In this document: in pieces, positions 20,775-30,203 of the stretch
How positions within the stretch are numbered: position 1 is the first letter of the stretch
Layout of the letters: every line of letters begins with the position of its first letter
DNA from: Alphaproteobacteria bacterium
GTDB taxonomy: Bacteria > Pseudomonadota > Alphaproteobacteria > SMXP01
DNA: 64,000 bases
Assembly (NCBI GenBank): GCA_028285305.1
Contig: JANQPV010000056.1
Span: 1-64,000, forward strand
Direction: 5' to 3'
The notes under the pieces: model-generated
The model's database searches: none
Seen by the model: only the letters and a program-made list of their open reading frames with translations
What the model was told of the DNA's origin: nothing
Translations under genes and position numbers: made by a program

Positions 20775-22303
20775 TGGATCAGTGGATTCTCACAGCAATA
20801 ACTTTTGCGCCCACCATCGGTGCATTTTTCATCTTGCTGATCGGCGGTGATCGCGAGGTCGCTGACAAAAACGCCCGCAACGCAGCGCTTTGGACAACTC
20901 TCGTCACGCTCGTTCTATCAATCTGGATGCTGATGAACTTCGATGGGTCAACGGCAGAGTTTCAGTTTGTCGTAAAGTACGATTGGCTTGGGGATAATAT
21001 CTCCTATCACATGGGCGTTGACGGCATTTCTGTCCTGTTCGTAATGCTTACGACATTCCTGATGCCCCTGTGCATCCTAGCGAGTTGGGATGCGATCCGT
21101 GTACGGGTGAAGGAATACATGATCGCCTTTCTCGTGCTCGAAACGCTTATGATTGGCGTCTTCTGCGCGCTTGATTTGGTTCTGTTCTATTTGTTCTTCG
21201 AAGGCGGTCTCATTCCGATGTTCTTGATCATCGGTGTATGGGGCGGGGCACGGCGGATTTATGCGTCGTACAAGTTCTTCCTGTATACATTGCTCGGCTC
21301 GGTCCTGATGCTGATCGCTATGATTACGATGTATGTCCAGGCGGGAACAACGGATATTACCGTGCTGCTTCAACACCCGTTCGCGGCAGACATGCAAACC
21401 TGGTTGTGGTTGGCGTTTTTCGCATCGTTTGCGGTCAAGATGCCGATGTGGCCGGTCCACACATGGCTTCCCGACGCCCACGTGGAAGCCCCGACGGCAG
21501 GCTCCGTCATATTGGCGGGCGTCTTGTTGAAGATGGGCGGTTACGGATTCTTGCGCTTCTCGCTTCCCATGTTCCCTGTCGCTTCAGACATGTTCGCGCC
21601 GTTTGTCTTTGCACTCAGCGTGATTGCGGTGGTGTACACGTCCCTCGTTGCCTTGATGCAAGAGGACATCAAAAAGCTCATCGCCTACTCCTCCGTTGCC
21701 CATATGGGGTTCGTCACCCTCGGTATTTTTGCGGCCAATTTGCAGGGGGTGCAGGGGGGTATTTTCCAGATGCTCTCTCACGGCGTTATTTCCGGCGCAC
21801 TCTTCCTGTGCGTTGGCGTGATCTATGACAGGATGCATACGCGAGAGATTGCAGCCTATGGGGGCGTGGTCCACCGTATGCCGATCTATGCCGCCATCTT
21901 CATGCTGTTCACGCTCGGCAATGTAGGCCTGCCGGGAACAAGCGGATTCGTCGGCGAAATATCAACATTGGTGGGCGCATTCCAGGCCAATTCCTGGGCG
22001 GCATTCATTGCCACGACAGGTATTATTCTCAGCGCAGGATATGCCTTGTGGCTCTACCGCCGCGTCATTTTCGGTGAGTTGACGAAGGATACCCTGCGTG
22101 CGCTCGACGACGTGAATTCACGCGAGATCATAACATTCGCGCCCCTCGTCGTTGCGACGCTCTACATGGGATTCTACCCATCATCTGTGTTCGATCTCAC
22201 CGACGCCTCGGTGCAAAATTTGCTTGATCAGTATACGGCCGCGGTCGAAGCGTTCCAGTCCGCTCAGTTGGAAGAAACCGGACCTGGCGTAGGTGAGAAT
22301 TAG
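20774..22303 (+). CDS. nuoM: NADH-quinone oxidoreductase subunit M
   Basis: Second antiporter-like proton-pumping subunit. 509 residues with about 14 predicted helices. Motifs [18 protein letters not shown] and [20 protein letters not shown] contain the conserved pump residues. Start overlaps nuoL by one base. Confidence 0.97.
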   Translation: MDQWILTAITFAPTIGAFFILLIGGDREVADKNARNAALWTTLVTLVLSIWMLMNFDGSTAEFQFVVKYDWLGDNISYHMGVDGISVLFVMLTTFLMPLCILASWDAIRVRVKEYMIAFLVLETLMIGVFCALDLVLFYLFFEGGLIPMFLIIGVWGGARRIYASYKFFLYTLLGSVLMLIAMITMYVQAGTTDITVLLQHPFAADMQTWLWLAFFASFAVKMPMWPVHTWLPDAHVEAPTAGSVILAGVLLKMGGYGFLRFSLPMFPVASDMFAPFVFALSVIAVVYTSLVALMQEDIKKLIAYSSVAHMGFVTLGIFAANLQGVQGGIFQMLSHGVISGALFLCVGVIYDRMHTREIAAYGGVVHRMPIYAAIFMLFTLGNVGLPGTSGFVGEISTLVGAFQANSWAAFIATTGIILSAGYALWLYRRVIFGELTKDTLRALDDVNSREIITFAPLVVATLYMGFYPSSVFDLTDASVQNLLDQYTAAVEAFQSAQLEETGPGVGEN

Positions 22304-22313
22304 GGTTACATAA

Positions 22314-23783
22314 ATGGAAGACAGCGCCCAACATATTGCGACTTTCTCGGAAAGTTTGTCGATCGCATTGCCGGAAATCATCCTGGCCGTCGGCGCGATG
22401 GTGCTGCTGATCTTGGGTGTATTTCGCGGGGACAGGTCCGCGGGCTTAATCGGTAGTTTAAGCATCGCTTTGTTCATAATCGCAGGCTTTGCCATCATCC
22501 AGCTGCCTTCAGAGAGACTGATGGCGTTTGGGGGCACGTTTATTGTCGATTCGTACGCGCGCTTTCTCAAAATCCTGGTGCTGATCGGGTCTTCTGTCGC
22601 GATTCTGATGTCTGTTGCGTTCAATGAGCGCGAGAAAATGAATCGGTTTGAGTTTCCGATCCTTATTGTGCTCGCCGTCCTCGGCATGTGCATGATGCTA
22701 TCTGCGAACAGTTTGATCGCGCTCTATATGGGGTTGGAGCTGCAAAGTCTTTCTCTATACGTGCTTGCGGCTATGAACCGGGACAGCCTTCGCTCAACGG
22801 AAGCCGGCCTCAAGTATTTTGTGCTGGGTGCCTTGTCATCCGGATTGTTGCTCTACGGAAGTTCCCTGATCTACGGATTTACCGGAACGACCCAGTTCGA
22901 TGTATTGGGCGAGCTGCTGCACGAAGGGGACCTCAGCATTGGCCTCATATTCGGGCTCGTCTTCCTTTCTGCCGGGCTCGCATTCAAGATCTCTGCTGTC
23001 CCCTTCCATATGTGGACTCCAGATGTCTATGAGGGCGCACCAACGCCCGTGACTGCATTCTTCGCCGCCGCCCCAAAAGTCGCGGCGATGGGATTATTTG
23101 TCCGCGTTTTGATCACCGGTTTCACGGGCGAAGACGTGACTCCCCAGTGGCAGCAGATCATTATCACGATCGCGCTTCTCAGTATGGTCGTGGGGGCCTT
23201 CGGCGCCATCGGGCAAACAAACATCAAACGTCTGATGGCCTATTCCTCGATCGGCCACATGGGATACGCCTTGGTCGGCCTGGCGGCCGGGAGCCAAGAG
23301 GGCGTCCGCGGCATTCTCATATATCTACTCATCTATTTCGCCATGACTTTGGGCATGTTTGCCTGCATTTTGTCGATGAAGCGGCGCGATGGGATGGTGG
23401 AGAACATCGATGAGCTCTCTGGTCTGTCCCGCAACCAACCGATGATGGCCTTTGGGCTGATGGTTCTCCTGTTCTCGCTTGCCGGCATCCCACCCTTTGC
23501 TGGATTCTTCGCTAAATTCTACGTGTTCATGGCGGCCGTCAAAGCGGAACTCTATCTGTTGGCCGTCCTAGGGGTTGTAACCAGCGTAATCGGGGCATTT
23601 TACTATCTCCGCATCGTGAAGATTATGTACTTCGATGATCCGACCGAATCCTTCGATTTGCCGATGCGGGGAGAAATGCAGGCCGTTCTGACCGCATCGG
23701 GACTGTTCACGGGTCTTTATGCGGTCTTTTCCTTGCCACTGATCCAACTGGCGGGCACGGCAGCAAGCTCCCTTTTTCCATAG
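22314..23783 (+). CDS. nuoN: NADH-quinone oxidoreductase subunit N
   Basis: Third antiporter-like subunit and last gene of the nuo set. 489 residues with about 14 predicted helices. The signature FHMWTPDVYEGAPTPVTAFF is present. The following birA gene begins 9 bases later and is probably on the same transcript. Confidence 0.97.
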   Translation: MEDSAQHIATFSESLSIALPEIILAVGAMVLLILGVFRGDRSAGLIGSLSIALFIIAGFAIIQLPSERLMAFGGTFIVDSYARFLKILVLIGSSVAILMSVAFNEREKMNRFEFPILIVLAVLGMCMMLSANSLIALYMGLELQSLSLYVLAAMNRDSLRSTEAGLKYFVLGALSSGLLLYGSSLIYGFTGTTQFDVLGELLHEGDLSIGLIFGLVFLSAGLAFKISAVPFHMWTPDVYEGAPTPVTAFFAAAPKVAAMGLFVRVLITGFTGEDVTPQWQQIIITIALLSMVVGAFGAIGQTNIKRLMAYSSIGHMGYALVGLAAGSQEGVRGILIYLLIYFAMTLGMFACILSMKRRDGMVENIDELSGLSRNQPMMAFGLMVLLFSLAGIPPFAGFFAKFYVFMAAVKAELYLLAVLGVVTSVIGAFYYLRIVKIMYFDDPTESFDLPMRGEMQAVLTASGLFTGLYAVFSLPLIQLAGTAASSLFP

Positions 23784-23792
23784 TTCGACGTG

Positions 23793-24536
23793 ATGGTGCA
23801 GGTACCCGAAGGCTACAATTGCCTCGTCTACGACGAGGTCGACAGCACAAACAGCCAAGCGAAACGTTTGTCTCAAGAGGGAAAGCTCTCGGGCCCAACT
23901 TGGATTCGCGCTAATCGGCAAACGGCCGGCAGGGGCCGCCAAGGGCGCACTTGGCAATCCGCGTCCGGAAATTTGATGTGCAGTCTTGCGATGAACTCGC
24001 GCTGCGCACCCGCGGAGCTTGCTCAACTGTCGTTCGTTACCGCGTTGGCGGTGCGTGACGCGATCGCCAACATAGCCCCGGAGCTGAACGCCGAATTGAA
24101 ATGGCCCAATGACGTCCTCCTGGAAGGCGCGAAGGTGTCTGGGATCCTTCTGGAATCTTTTCCCACCCCGCAGCCACAGGAAACCTGTCTTGTCATCGGC
24201 ATCGGAGTAAACTTGGCGGACTTTCCAAAAGATACGCCCTATCCAGCGACCTCGGTGGGCGAGAGGGCAGGCAAGACCGTTGATCCAGATACCATGCTTG
24301 AGCACCTCTCGTTTGCGTTCGCCAAGCGCCACGAGAATTGGATGTTGCAAGGTTTTTCAGCAGTCAGGCAAGATTGGCTGGCCCACGCGTGGAATTGGAG
24401 AAAGCCGATCCGCGTAAGATTGCCGAGCGAAGAGCTCCACGGCACATTCGCCGATATCGACGAAGCTGGCGCCTTGATATTGCAATTGCCAAATGGCGCG
24501 ATACGCACCATAACCGCGGGCGATGTATTTTTTTGA
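23793..24536 (+). CDS. birA: Biotin--[acetyl-CoA-carboxylase] ligase
   Basis: Attaches biotin to the biotin carboxyl carrier domain through biotinyl-AMP. 247 residues. The catalytic loop GRGRQGRTW and KWPNDVLL are clear. There is no N-terminal helix-turn-helix, so it is the monofunctional type and not a biotin-operon repressor. A GTG directly before the chosen ATG is an equally possible start. It follows nuoN and precedes coaX by 18 bases, a common alphaproteobacterial order. Confidence 0.93.
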   Translation: MVQVPEGYNCLVYDEVDSTNSQAKRLSQEGKLSGPTWIRANRQTAGRGRQGRTWQSASGNLMCSLAMNSRCAPAELAQLSFVTALAVRDAIANIAPELNAELKWPNDVLLEGAKVSGILLESFPTPQPQETCLVIGIGVNLADFPKDTPYPATSVGERAGKTVDPDTMLEHLSFAFAKRHENWMLQGFSAVRQDWLAHAWNWRKPIRVRLPSEELHGTFADIDEAGALILQLPNGAIRTITAGDVFF

Positions 24537-24554
24537 AACCGCACAAGAATAGCT

Positions 24555-25328
24555 ATGCTTCTAGCCATTGACGCGGGAAACACGAACTGTGTTTTCGCTA
24601 TTTTCGATAAGGACAAGTTGCTCGGCCAATGGCGCATCGCGACCAGTCAATCGCGCACAGCTGACGAATATGTCGTTTGGCTGCGCCAGTTGCTCAAGAT
24701 CGCGGACATTGAACTGGACCAAGTTGATGCCTGCATCATTTCGACGGTTGTACCTCAGGCGCTGTTCAATCTACGGCAAATCACCCGGCGTTATCTGAAC
24801 TTCGAGCCTATGGTCGTGGGATCCAAAGACGTCACGTTGGGTATCGATGTGCGGGTGCCGCAGCCGGAGACAGTGGGCGCCGACCGGCTGGCCAATGCGG
24901 TGGGCGCGCATGCAAAATATGAGGGCAGCTTCATCATCATTGACTTCGGAACAGCAACCACATTCGACGTCGTGGCTGAAGACGGCGCCTATGAGGGGGG
25001 AATCATTTGTCCCGGTGTGAATCTCTCCGTGGAAGCCCTTCACATGGCAGCCGCTAAACTGCCCAACGTCGCAATCGAAAAGCCGGAATCCGTTATAGGC
25101 ACGACCACGGACCAAGCCATGAAGTCTGGAGTGTTTTGGGGTTACACAAGCATGATCGAAGGGCTCGTAACCCGCATCAAGCAAGAGTACCAGAGACCCA
25201 TGACCGTGCTTGCAACGGGGGGCCTGTCTCATTTGTTCCGTCATGCCACCAATCTGATCGATCAATTGGATGACGACCTGACAATTGACGGGCTTCTCGA
25301 AATCTACAAACGCAATCAACAGGCTTGA
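24555..25328 (+). CDS. coaX: Type III pantothenate kinase
   Basis: Phosphorylates pantothenate in the first step of coenzyme A synthesis. The type III family (ASKHA fold) is feedback-resistant and often needs a monovalent cation. 257 residues. The N-terminal phosphate motif [11 protein letters not shown], the central [12 protein letters not shown] and [11 protein letters not shown] identify it. Placed between birA and the RNase J gene. Confidence 0.95.
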   Translation: MLLAIDAGNTNCVFAIFDKDKLLGQWRIATSQSRTADEYVVWLRQLLKIADIELDQVDACIISTVVPQALFNLRQITRRYLNFEPMVVGSKDVTLGIDVRVPQPETVGADRLANAVGAHAKYEGSFIIIDFGTATTFDVVAEDGAYEGGIICPGVNLSVEALHMAAAKLPNVAIEKPESVIGTTTDQAMKSGVFWGYTSMIEGLVTRIKQEYQRPMTVLATGGLSHLFRHATNLIDQLDDDLTIDGLLEIYKRNQQA

Positions 25329-25341
25329 GGTCGGCTTGTAG

Positions 25342-27021
25342 ATGCCAACCCAGAAAAGCGCGTCATCCGAGCATGAACTGGTCTTTCTGCCTTTGGGTGG
25401 ATCCGACGAAATTGGAATGAATCTGAATTTGTTCGGGTACGGTCCACCGGAGGACCGCGCTTGGATTATGGTCGATCTTGGGGTGACGTTCGGCGATGAG
25501 CGGACACCCGGCATCGATCTCATCATGCCCGACCCGGAATATATATTGGAGTATGCGGACAACTTGGTAGGGCTGGTTCTGACCCACGGTCATGAGGACC
25601 ATATCGGCGCCGTGGCTCATCTTTGGCCTGAAATCGGATGTCCGATCTATGCGACGCCTTTTACAGCGGAACTTGTGAAGGGAAAGTTTCGCGATATTGG
25701 GTGGATCGAAGAGCCTCCCATCAATGTGATCCCGCTGGGAGCCCGCTTTGATTTGGGACCTTTCAACATAGAGCTCATTACCTTGACCCATTCCATTCCT
25801 GAGCCCAACGGCCTGGCCATTCGAACGCCTGCCGGCATGATATTGCACACGGGAGACTGGAAGATTGACCCCGACCCCTTAATCGGTGAGTGTACAGACG
25901 AAGTTCGTCTCAAGGAACTTGGGGACGAGGGGGTGCGCGCGATGATCTGCGACTCCACAAATGTTTTCTCCCCCGGCGTGGCGGGATCGGAAGCGGACGT
26001 GCGCACGCATCTTTTGGAAGTCGTCAAATCCGTTCCCAACAGAGTCGTCATCACGTGTTTTGCCTCCAACGTTACGCGCGTGGAAACCGTGGGACGCATA
26101 GCGCTTGAGACGGGGCGTGATCTGTGCCTGATCGGACGCTCGATGCACCGGATGGTTGGCGCGGCAAAAGAGGTTGGCCTCCTAAAAGACTTTCCGCCGA
26201 TCGTCCCGGAAGAAGAGGCGGGCTACGTGCCCAGGGACAAGATCGTTTATCTCTGCACTGGCAGTCAGGGCGAACAACGTGCAGCCCTTGCTCGGATTGC
26301 GTCTGAAAGTCATCCCCACATCGCTTTGGATCCGGAAGATGCGGTCATATTCTCCTCTCGTGTGATCCCAGGCAACGAAGTTCTCATTTACGAACTCCAA
26401 AATCAGCTAACGGAACGAGGCGTCAAAGTTATTACCGCTGAAGACCACTTCGTCCACGTCTCGGGACATCCTTGCCGCGACGAACTTGCGCAGATGTATC
26501 AATGGGTGCGCCCGCAAATTGCTGTGCCTGTTCACGGCGAGGCCCGTCACCTCCGCGAACATGCAGACCTTGCCAAGTCTCTCCAAATACCCGAGGCCGT
26601 TGTACCGTCGAACGGAACAATGGTGCGCTTACATCCCGGACCCGCAGAGATTATCGACGAATGTCCCAATGGCCGGCTTTATCTGGACGGCAACGTCCTC
26701 ACCACGTCGGATCATCTGCGCGAGCGGCGAAAGCTCTCTTTTGCCGGACTGGTGAATGTGGCGTTGGTCATGGATGAAGACGGACGCTTGTTAGCAAGCC
26801 CCATGACCAAGGCGAGGGGCGTCCCAGATCTGGACCAAGACGAAGAAAGCTGGCTGGCCGAGCTTGAAGATTGGGTGGAAGAGGCCGTCGGCCGCGTTCC
26901 CAAGAAGATCGCCCGCGATGACGAGCAAGTCGAACTTGCCGTTCGCAGAACAGTTCGCCGGTTTCTGTCAGAAGCCTGGGGCAAGCGGCCTCTGATTGAT
27001 GTGAGCATCTTGCGCGCATGA
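25342..27021 (+). CDS. rnj: Ribonuclease J
   Basis: Metallo-beta-lactamase/beta-CASP ribonuclease with 5'-exo and endonuclease activity in RNA processing and decay. 559 residues. The zinc-binding motif THGHEDHIGAV lies near residue 80. The beta-CASP region contains CFASNVTRVET and VHVSGHPCRDEL, and the C-terminal dimerisation domain is present. RNase J is usual in alphaproteobacteria beside RNase E. Starts 13 bases after coaX. Confidence 0.95.
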   Translation: MPTQKSASSEHELVFLPLGGSDEIGMNLNLFGYGPPEDRAWIMVDLGVTFGDERTPGIDLIMPDPEYILEYADNLVGLVLTHGHEDHIGAVAHLWPEIGCPIYATPFTAELVKGKFRDIGWIEEPPINVIPLGARFDLGPFNIELITLTHSIPEPNGLAIRTPAGMILHTGDWKIDPDPLIGECTDEVRLKELGDEGVRAMICDSTNVFSPGVAGSEADVRTHLLEVVKSVPNRVVITCFASNVTRVETVGRIALETGRDLCLIGRSMHRMVGAAKEVGLLKDFPPIVPEEEAGYVPRDKIVYLCTGSQGEQRAALARIASESHPHIALDPEDAVIFSSRVIPGNEVLIYELQNQLTERGVKVITAEDHFVHVSGHPCRDELAQMYQWVRPQIAVPVHGEARHLREHADLAKSLQIPEAVVPSNGTMVRLHPGPAEIIDECPNGRLYLDGNVLTTSDHLRERRKLSFAGLVNVALVMDEDGRLLASPMTKARGVPDLDQDEESWLAELEDWVEEAVGRVPKKIARDDEQVELAVRRTVRRFLSEAWGKRPLIDVSILRA

Positions 27022-27037
27022 GCGAGGGAGAAACCAC

Positions 27038-27274
27038 ATGAGTATCACCGGGAGTATCGTCACGTTTGTCATGATTTGGTGGGTGGTTCTCTTTACCGTT
27101 TTGCCTTGGGGCATCCAATCTCAACTGGAAACGGATGACGTTGAGCCCGGATCGGAGCCCGGCGCGCCCACGGCGCCGCGGCTCAGCCGAAAACTGCTGA
27201 TCACCACCGGTATTACCTTCGTCCTTTGGCTGATCGCACAAGCGGTGGTTCCGCCATTCTTGACACCGCCCTAG
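27038..27274 (+). CDS. DUF1467 family two-helix membrane protein
   Basis: 78 residues with two transmembrane helices (about 5-25 and 51-71) separated by a short acidic, proline-rich loop. The N-terminal pattern VMIWWVVLFTVLPWGIQSQ is characteristic of DUF1467, which sits between rnj and proS in many alphaproteobacteria. Function unknown. The ribosome-binding site GAGGGAG precedes the ATG. Here proS does not follow directly: about 2.9 kb of accessory genes intervene. Confidence 0.85.
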   Translation: MSITGSIVTFVMIWWVVLFTVLPWGIQSQLETDDVEPGSEPGAPTAPRLSRKLLITTGITFVLWLIAQAVVPPFLTPP

Positions 27275-27317
27275 ACTGTGGCGTCAGATATTGGGCACCA
27301 CAACAGAGAGTCCAAAG

Positions 27318-27722
27318 ATGACTGAGGAAATCCCAAGCATCATTTCACACGTTTCCATTGGCGTCAGCGACTTTGAACGATCTGTTGCCTTCTACGACGC
27401 CGTTCTTGCAACGGTGGGCGCCAAACGGGTTGAAGAAGTGCCCGGAGCGGTCGCATTCGGCAAGATGTTTCCGGAGTTTTGGGTTCAGCTGCCCATCGAT
27501 GGTAAGTCTTTCAGCGTAGGGAATGGAACCCATTATGGTTTCATTGCTGGTTCAAAAGAAGAGGTCCACGCCTTTCATGAAGCAGCCTTAAAGGGGGGAG
27601 GAACCTCAGACGGCGATCCCGGTCCGCGTCCGGAGTATGGTCACCCTTACTACGGGTGTTTCGTCCGAGACCCCGATGGCCACAAGATTGAAGCCGCATT
27701 TTGGGATCAATCGAAGGCGTAA
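27318..27722 (+). CDS. VOC (glyoxalase/dioxygenase superfamily) protein
   Basis: 134-residue single-domain vicinal oxygen chelate protein. It opens with the beta strand IISHVSIGVSDFERSVAFYDAVL and ends with GCFVRDPDGHKIEAAFW, where the His and Glu of the usual metal-binding positions appear. The substrate cannot be told from sequence; such proteins act as lyases, dioxygenases or resistance proteins. The TTG at 27291 is in frame, but the ATG at 27318 gives the family-like start. It converges on the DUF4336 gene across a strong hairpin. Confidence 0.8.
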   Translation: MTEEIPSIISHVSIGVSDFERSVAFYDAVLATVGAKRVEEVPGAVAFGKMFPEFWVQLPIDGKSFSVGNGTHYGFIAGSKEEVHAFHEAALKGGGTSDGDPGPRPEYGHPYYGCFVRDPDGHKIEAAFWDQSKA

Positions 27723-27727
27723 TCCAC

Positions 27728-27767
27728 TGCGAAACTCCTGCTCTGGCGGCGGCCCGAGAGTTTCTGC
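27728..27767. terminator. Bidirectional hairpin between convergent VOC and DUF4336 genes
   Basis: GAAACTC (27731-27737) pairs with GAGTTTC (27758-27764), extended by TGC/GCA beyond a one-base bulge, with a 20-base GC-rich loop. It fills the 52-base gap between two convergent stop codons, so it likely ends both transcripts, although no long T run is present. Confidence 0.5.
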
Positions 27768-27774
27768 ACAAAGA

Positions 27775-28473
27775 CTAACTGGTCAACCAGCGAAATGCGT
27801 CTCCAATAAACGCCCGACCTTCCTTTTCAATCGGCGTTCCGTGGGCCATCAGAATACGCTCGCTGGGCCAAGCCTTTATCCGTTCGACAGCGTCTTTAGC
27901 CGCTCGTCGATTGACGAATGCCATTCGAAACTTGCGCGGAACCCGGGGCTGCGAGCCGACAAGATCATCTAAGCCTGCGACAAGAGCGCGCCAGCCGGTA
28001 AACCAACCTTCCTCGAAATTCTGAAGGAGATCGGTGAAGAGAGTTGTCTTGCTCAGATGATGAAAGAAAACAAACTCGGGCGTAATCACATTGCCCCCAA
28101 CGCGGACATGCTGGATTTCCGGCGCCCACGGAGCAGGCAAGGTGTCACAAAGCTCACCGTCAAAACTAAGATCCGAACGGCGCTTCTGAAGTTCCGCAGA
28201 TCCATAGAGCTTTGCGTCCGGATACGCCGATTTCCATTCGTGCAAGAACAAGTGATGGAGGGAGTTCGGAGCGACAATGAACCGGACGGCTCCCAATCTG
28301 TCCACCTCATTGCGAAGCGCTTCGGACAACGGGATGGGCGACCAAGTAAACAAGCTCTGATCCGACAGCCGAAGGATGGCCATGCGTATCGGATATCGAA
28401 ATCCGAACGAAGAAACGGGAGACCCGTTTGCAATCCAAATTCCCTCTGCAAACGGGATCAAGATTGAAGACAT
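27775..28473 (-). CDS. DUF4336 domain-containing protein
   Basis: 232 residues. The family is related to the metallo-beta-lactamase fold but lacks a studied function. Landmarks are GIWIANGSPVSSFGFRYPIR near the N terminus, FIVAPNSLHHLFLHEWKSAY in the middle and ERILMAHGTPIEKEG near the C terminus. The start chosen (MSSILIPFAEG) has AGGGAGA nine bases upstream; a longer frame would overlap the preceding membrane gene. It lies 23 bases after that gene on the same strand, so the two probably form an operon. Confidence 0.75.
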   Translation of the reverse strand: MSSILIPFAEGIWIANGSPVSSFGFRYPIRMAILRLSDQSLFTWSPIPLSEALRNEVDRLGAVRFIVAPNSLHHLFLHEWKSAYPDAKLYGSAELQKRRSDLSFDGELCDTLPAPWAPEIQHVRVGGNVITPEFVFFHHLSKTTLFTDLLQNFEEGWFTGWRALVAGLDDLVGSQPRVPRKFRMAFVNRRAAKDAVERIKAWPSERILMAHGTPIEKEGRAFIGDAFRWLTS

Positions 28474-28496
28474 GCTTTTTCGGTCTCCCTGGAGCG

Positions 28497-29561
28497 TCAA
28501 AACTGCGCCATGAATTCCGTAACCCAGTAGGAAATGACAGCCGCTGCCGCCCAAGTCAGGGGCGGAATGATCGCGAACAGAATAAGACGCGCCGTATTGG
28601 AATTAGACAATGGAAGGGGTTCGATGTTTTCCACCGCCTTGCGATAGGCAACGAGCGAGACAAATTCGAGAGAAGCAGCTCGTAGATCTTGGGGAAAATC
28701 GCGGATACGTGCGTCCACCGCCTCCAGTTCTTTGTTTCGGGCGGCCGCAATCTTAGTACGGACATCCCACACCGGATGCCTCAGTGCCATGAAGATCAGC
28801 AGCACCACAACAATAAGCGCTGTTGAAAAGTCCCACCACCCCACGTCGCGCACCAAGATACTCTGCAACGGGAGGAGGGAGAGAGCACCCACCAACAAGA
28901 GAGTTTGGAGCACGCCCGCCGACACGAAGAGATGATAGGGGCGCAGATCGAACAGGTCTGTACTTGTAAAGGATCTGACCACTTGACCCATGAGCCGCGC
29001 ATTGGCAACGAACAGCACGCTCATATAGGCGATCACCACCCAAAGCAGAGGAAGAATATAGAGAACCCAATACCCATTGAGTGACGGCAGGGAAAAATAG
29101 GGCATGTTTCGATCAGAATCGAAGTCCGTCAGCGCGGCGAACGATCCATAGCACAGTCCGATGACCAGCGCCCCGGTCAAAGCTTTGGGATGCCGGTTGG
29201 CGGTGAGCGCCGAATTTGCGGCTCGCAGTTGAGACTCGTTGCTTGGCGAAAGCGCCGCCAGCTCCGTCAGGATCTCTTTGAACCTAAAGGTGATGAAATA
29301 AAACATCGCCACCGAATAACTGATCGCAGCCGTATTGATAAAAAGTCCGAAGGACGACTGGATGGCGGCTTCGTAGGACCTCGACCCCCGGAATAGGTCC
29401 AACACTACGGGAACGCCCCCGAGGGCGAACAAGGCACAAAAGAGACAGATGCCGATGGCGAGAGGAGGGAGCTGTGTCGCTCGCAAGAGATCGATTGACC
29501 GTAATTGTTGACCCTGCCTTGGCGACGGGGAGTGCTCGGCGTTGACAACTATTTGAGCCAC
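28497..29561 (-). CDS. Unrecognised multi-pass membrane protein
   Basis: 354 residues. No family recognised. Six or seven hydrophobic segments are visible (about residues 31-56, 72-92, 127-147, 160-188, 210-232, 240-260 and a C-terminal one at 330-347). Between the last two is a soluble stretch rich in Arg, Lys and Glu (KIAAARNKELEAVDARIRD) that may be helical or coiled. It is the first gene of a probable two-gene minus-strand operon with the DUF4336 gene, divergent from the secreted hypothetical at 29666. Confidence 0.7.
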   Translation of the reverse strand: MAQIVVNAEHSPSPRQGQQLRSIDLLRATQLPPLAIGICLFCALFALGGVPVVLDLFRGSRSYEAAIQSSFGLFINTAAISYSVAMFYFITFRFKEILTELAALSPSNESQLRAANSALTANRHPKALTGALVIGLCYGSFAALTDFDSDRNMPYFSLPSLNGYWVLYILPLLWVVIAYMSVLFVANARLMGQVVRSFTSTDLFDLRPYHLFVSAGVLQTLLLVGALSLLPLQSILVRDVGWWDFSTALIVVVLLIFMALRHPVWDVRTKIAAARNKELEAVDARIRDFPQDLRAASLEFVSLVAYRKAVENIEPLPLSNSNTARLILFAIIPPLTWAAAAVISYWVTEFMAQF

Positions 29562-29665
29562 AAGAACAGAGCCCTAATCCAGAATAAACCATACCATCAC
29601 TAACAGATTTATGGGTCAAACAGGGCGTTAAACTGTTATCAACGGGTCGCGATGAGTATGGGTCC

Positions 29666-30094
29666 ATGAAACTTTTTTGCGCCCTTGTTTTTTGGACCGC
29701 GTGGACCCTATCGGCGAACACGGCCGAGGACATCGAATTGCGTGGGGCCATCCCGTCAACGGCGGTTGAGCCTGCCAACCCGCCGGTCTGCCGCGCGCCC
29801 GTTCGGCACCAACCGGACGACAGCGTAGAACATAAACCACGACAAGCTACTGGTGGAGTTCCTGCCGATATTGGCGGCCCTTCCTTGCGTCCTGTTTTGC
29901 CGGATTCCATTGAAGTCGAATTGCGTCTTCAAGAAAACTCGCCCCTGGCGGAACCGGGCGACATCAATCCGGAGACATCGGCAGGATCCGCCGTCATCGA
30001 CGTGCAGACCGGCGCCGTGAAGTTCGGCTCCCGAAGCACTGCTGAGAGCGAGCCGGCCCGATCCTCTCGTCCGTGCTCCGCTGTGACCAAATAG
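29666..30094 (+). CDS. Hypothetical secreted protein
   Basis: 142 residues. The N terminus looks like a Sec signal peptide (MKLFCALVFWTAWTLSANTA, likely cleaved after the Ala-rich end). The mature part is proline- and serine-rich, contains two isolated cysteines, and has a beta-like segment LRPVLPDSIEVELRL followed by SAVIDVQTGAVKFGSR. It resembles small periplasmic hypotheticals but no family can be named. No strong ribosome-binding site is visible, and the frame is shadowed by minus-strand frames, so reality of the gene is likely but not certain. Confidence 0.55.
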   Translation: MKLFCALVFWTAWTLSANTAEDIELRGAIPSTAVEPANPPVCRAPVRHQPDDSVEHKPRQATGGVPADIGGPSLRPVLPDSIEVELRLQENSPLAEPGDINPETSAGSAVIDVQTGAVKFGSRSTAESEPARSSRPCSAVTK

Positions 30095-30203
30095 TCCCAT
30101 CGCGAAAATAGCAATCGTATCTCGCAATTTGCCTACTCAATTGGAGCCGAACTGGCGTAAACTCCCGTAGATTCTTTGATTGTCGCGTATCCCTTAGAGC
30201 CCC

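Noticed and set aside
23568-24350. 260-codon open frame on the minus strand
   Set aside because: Antisense across the nuoN end and birA; no domain and its reading would need an implausible overlap.
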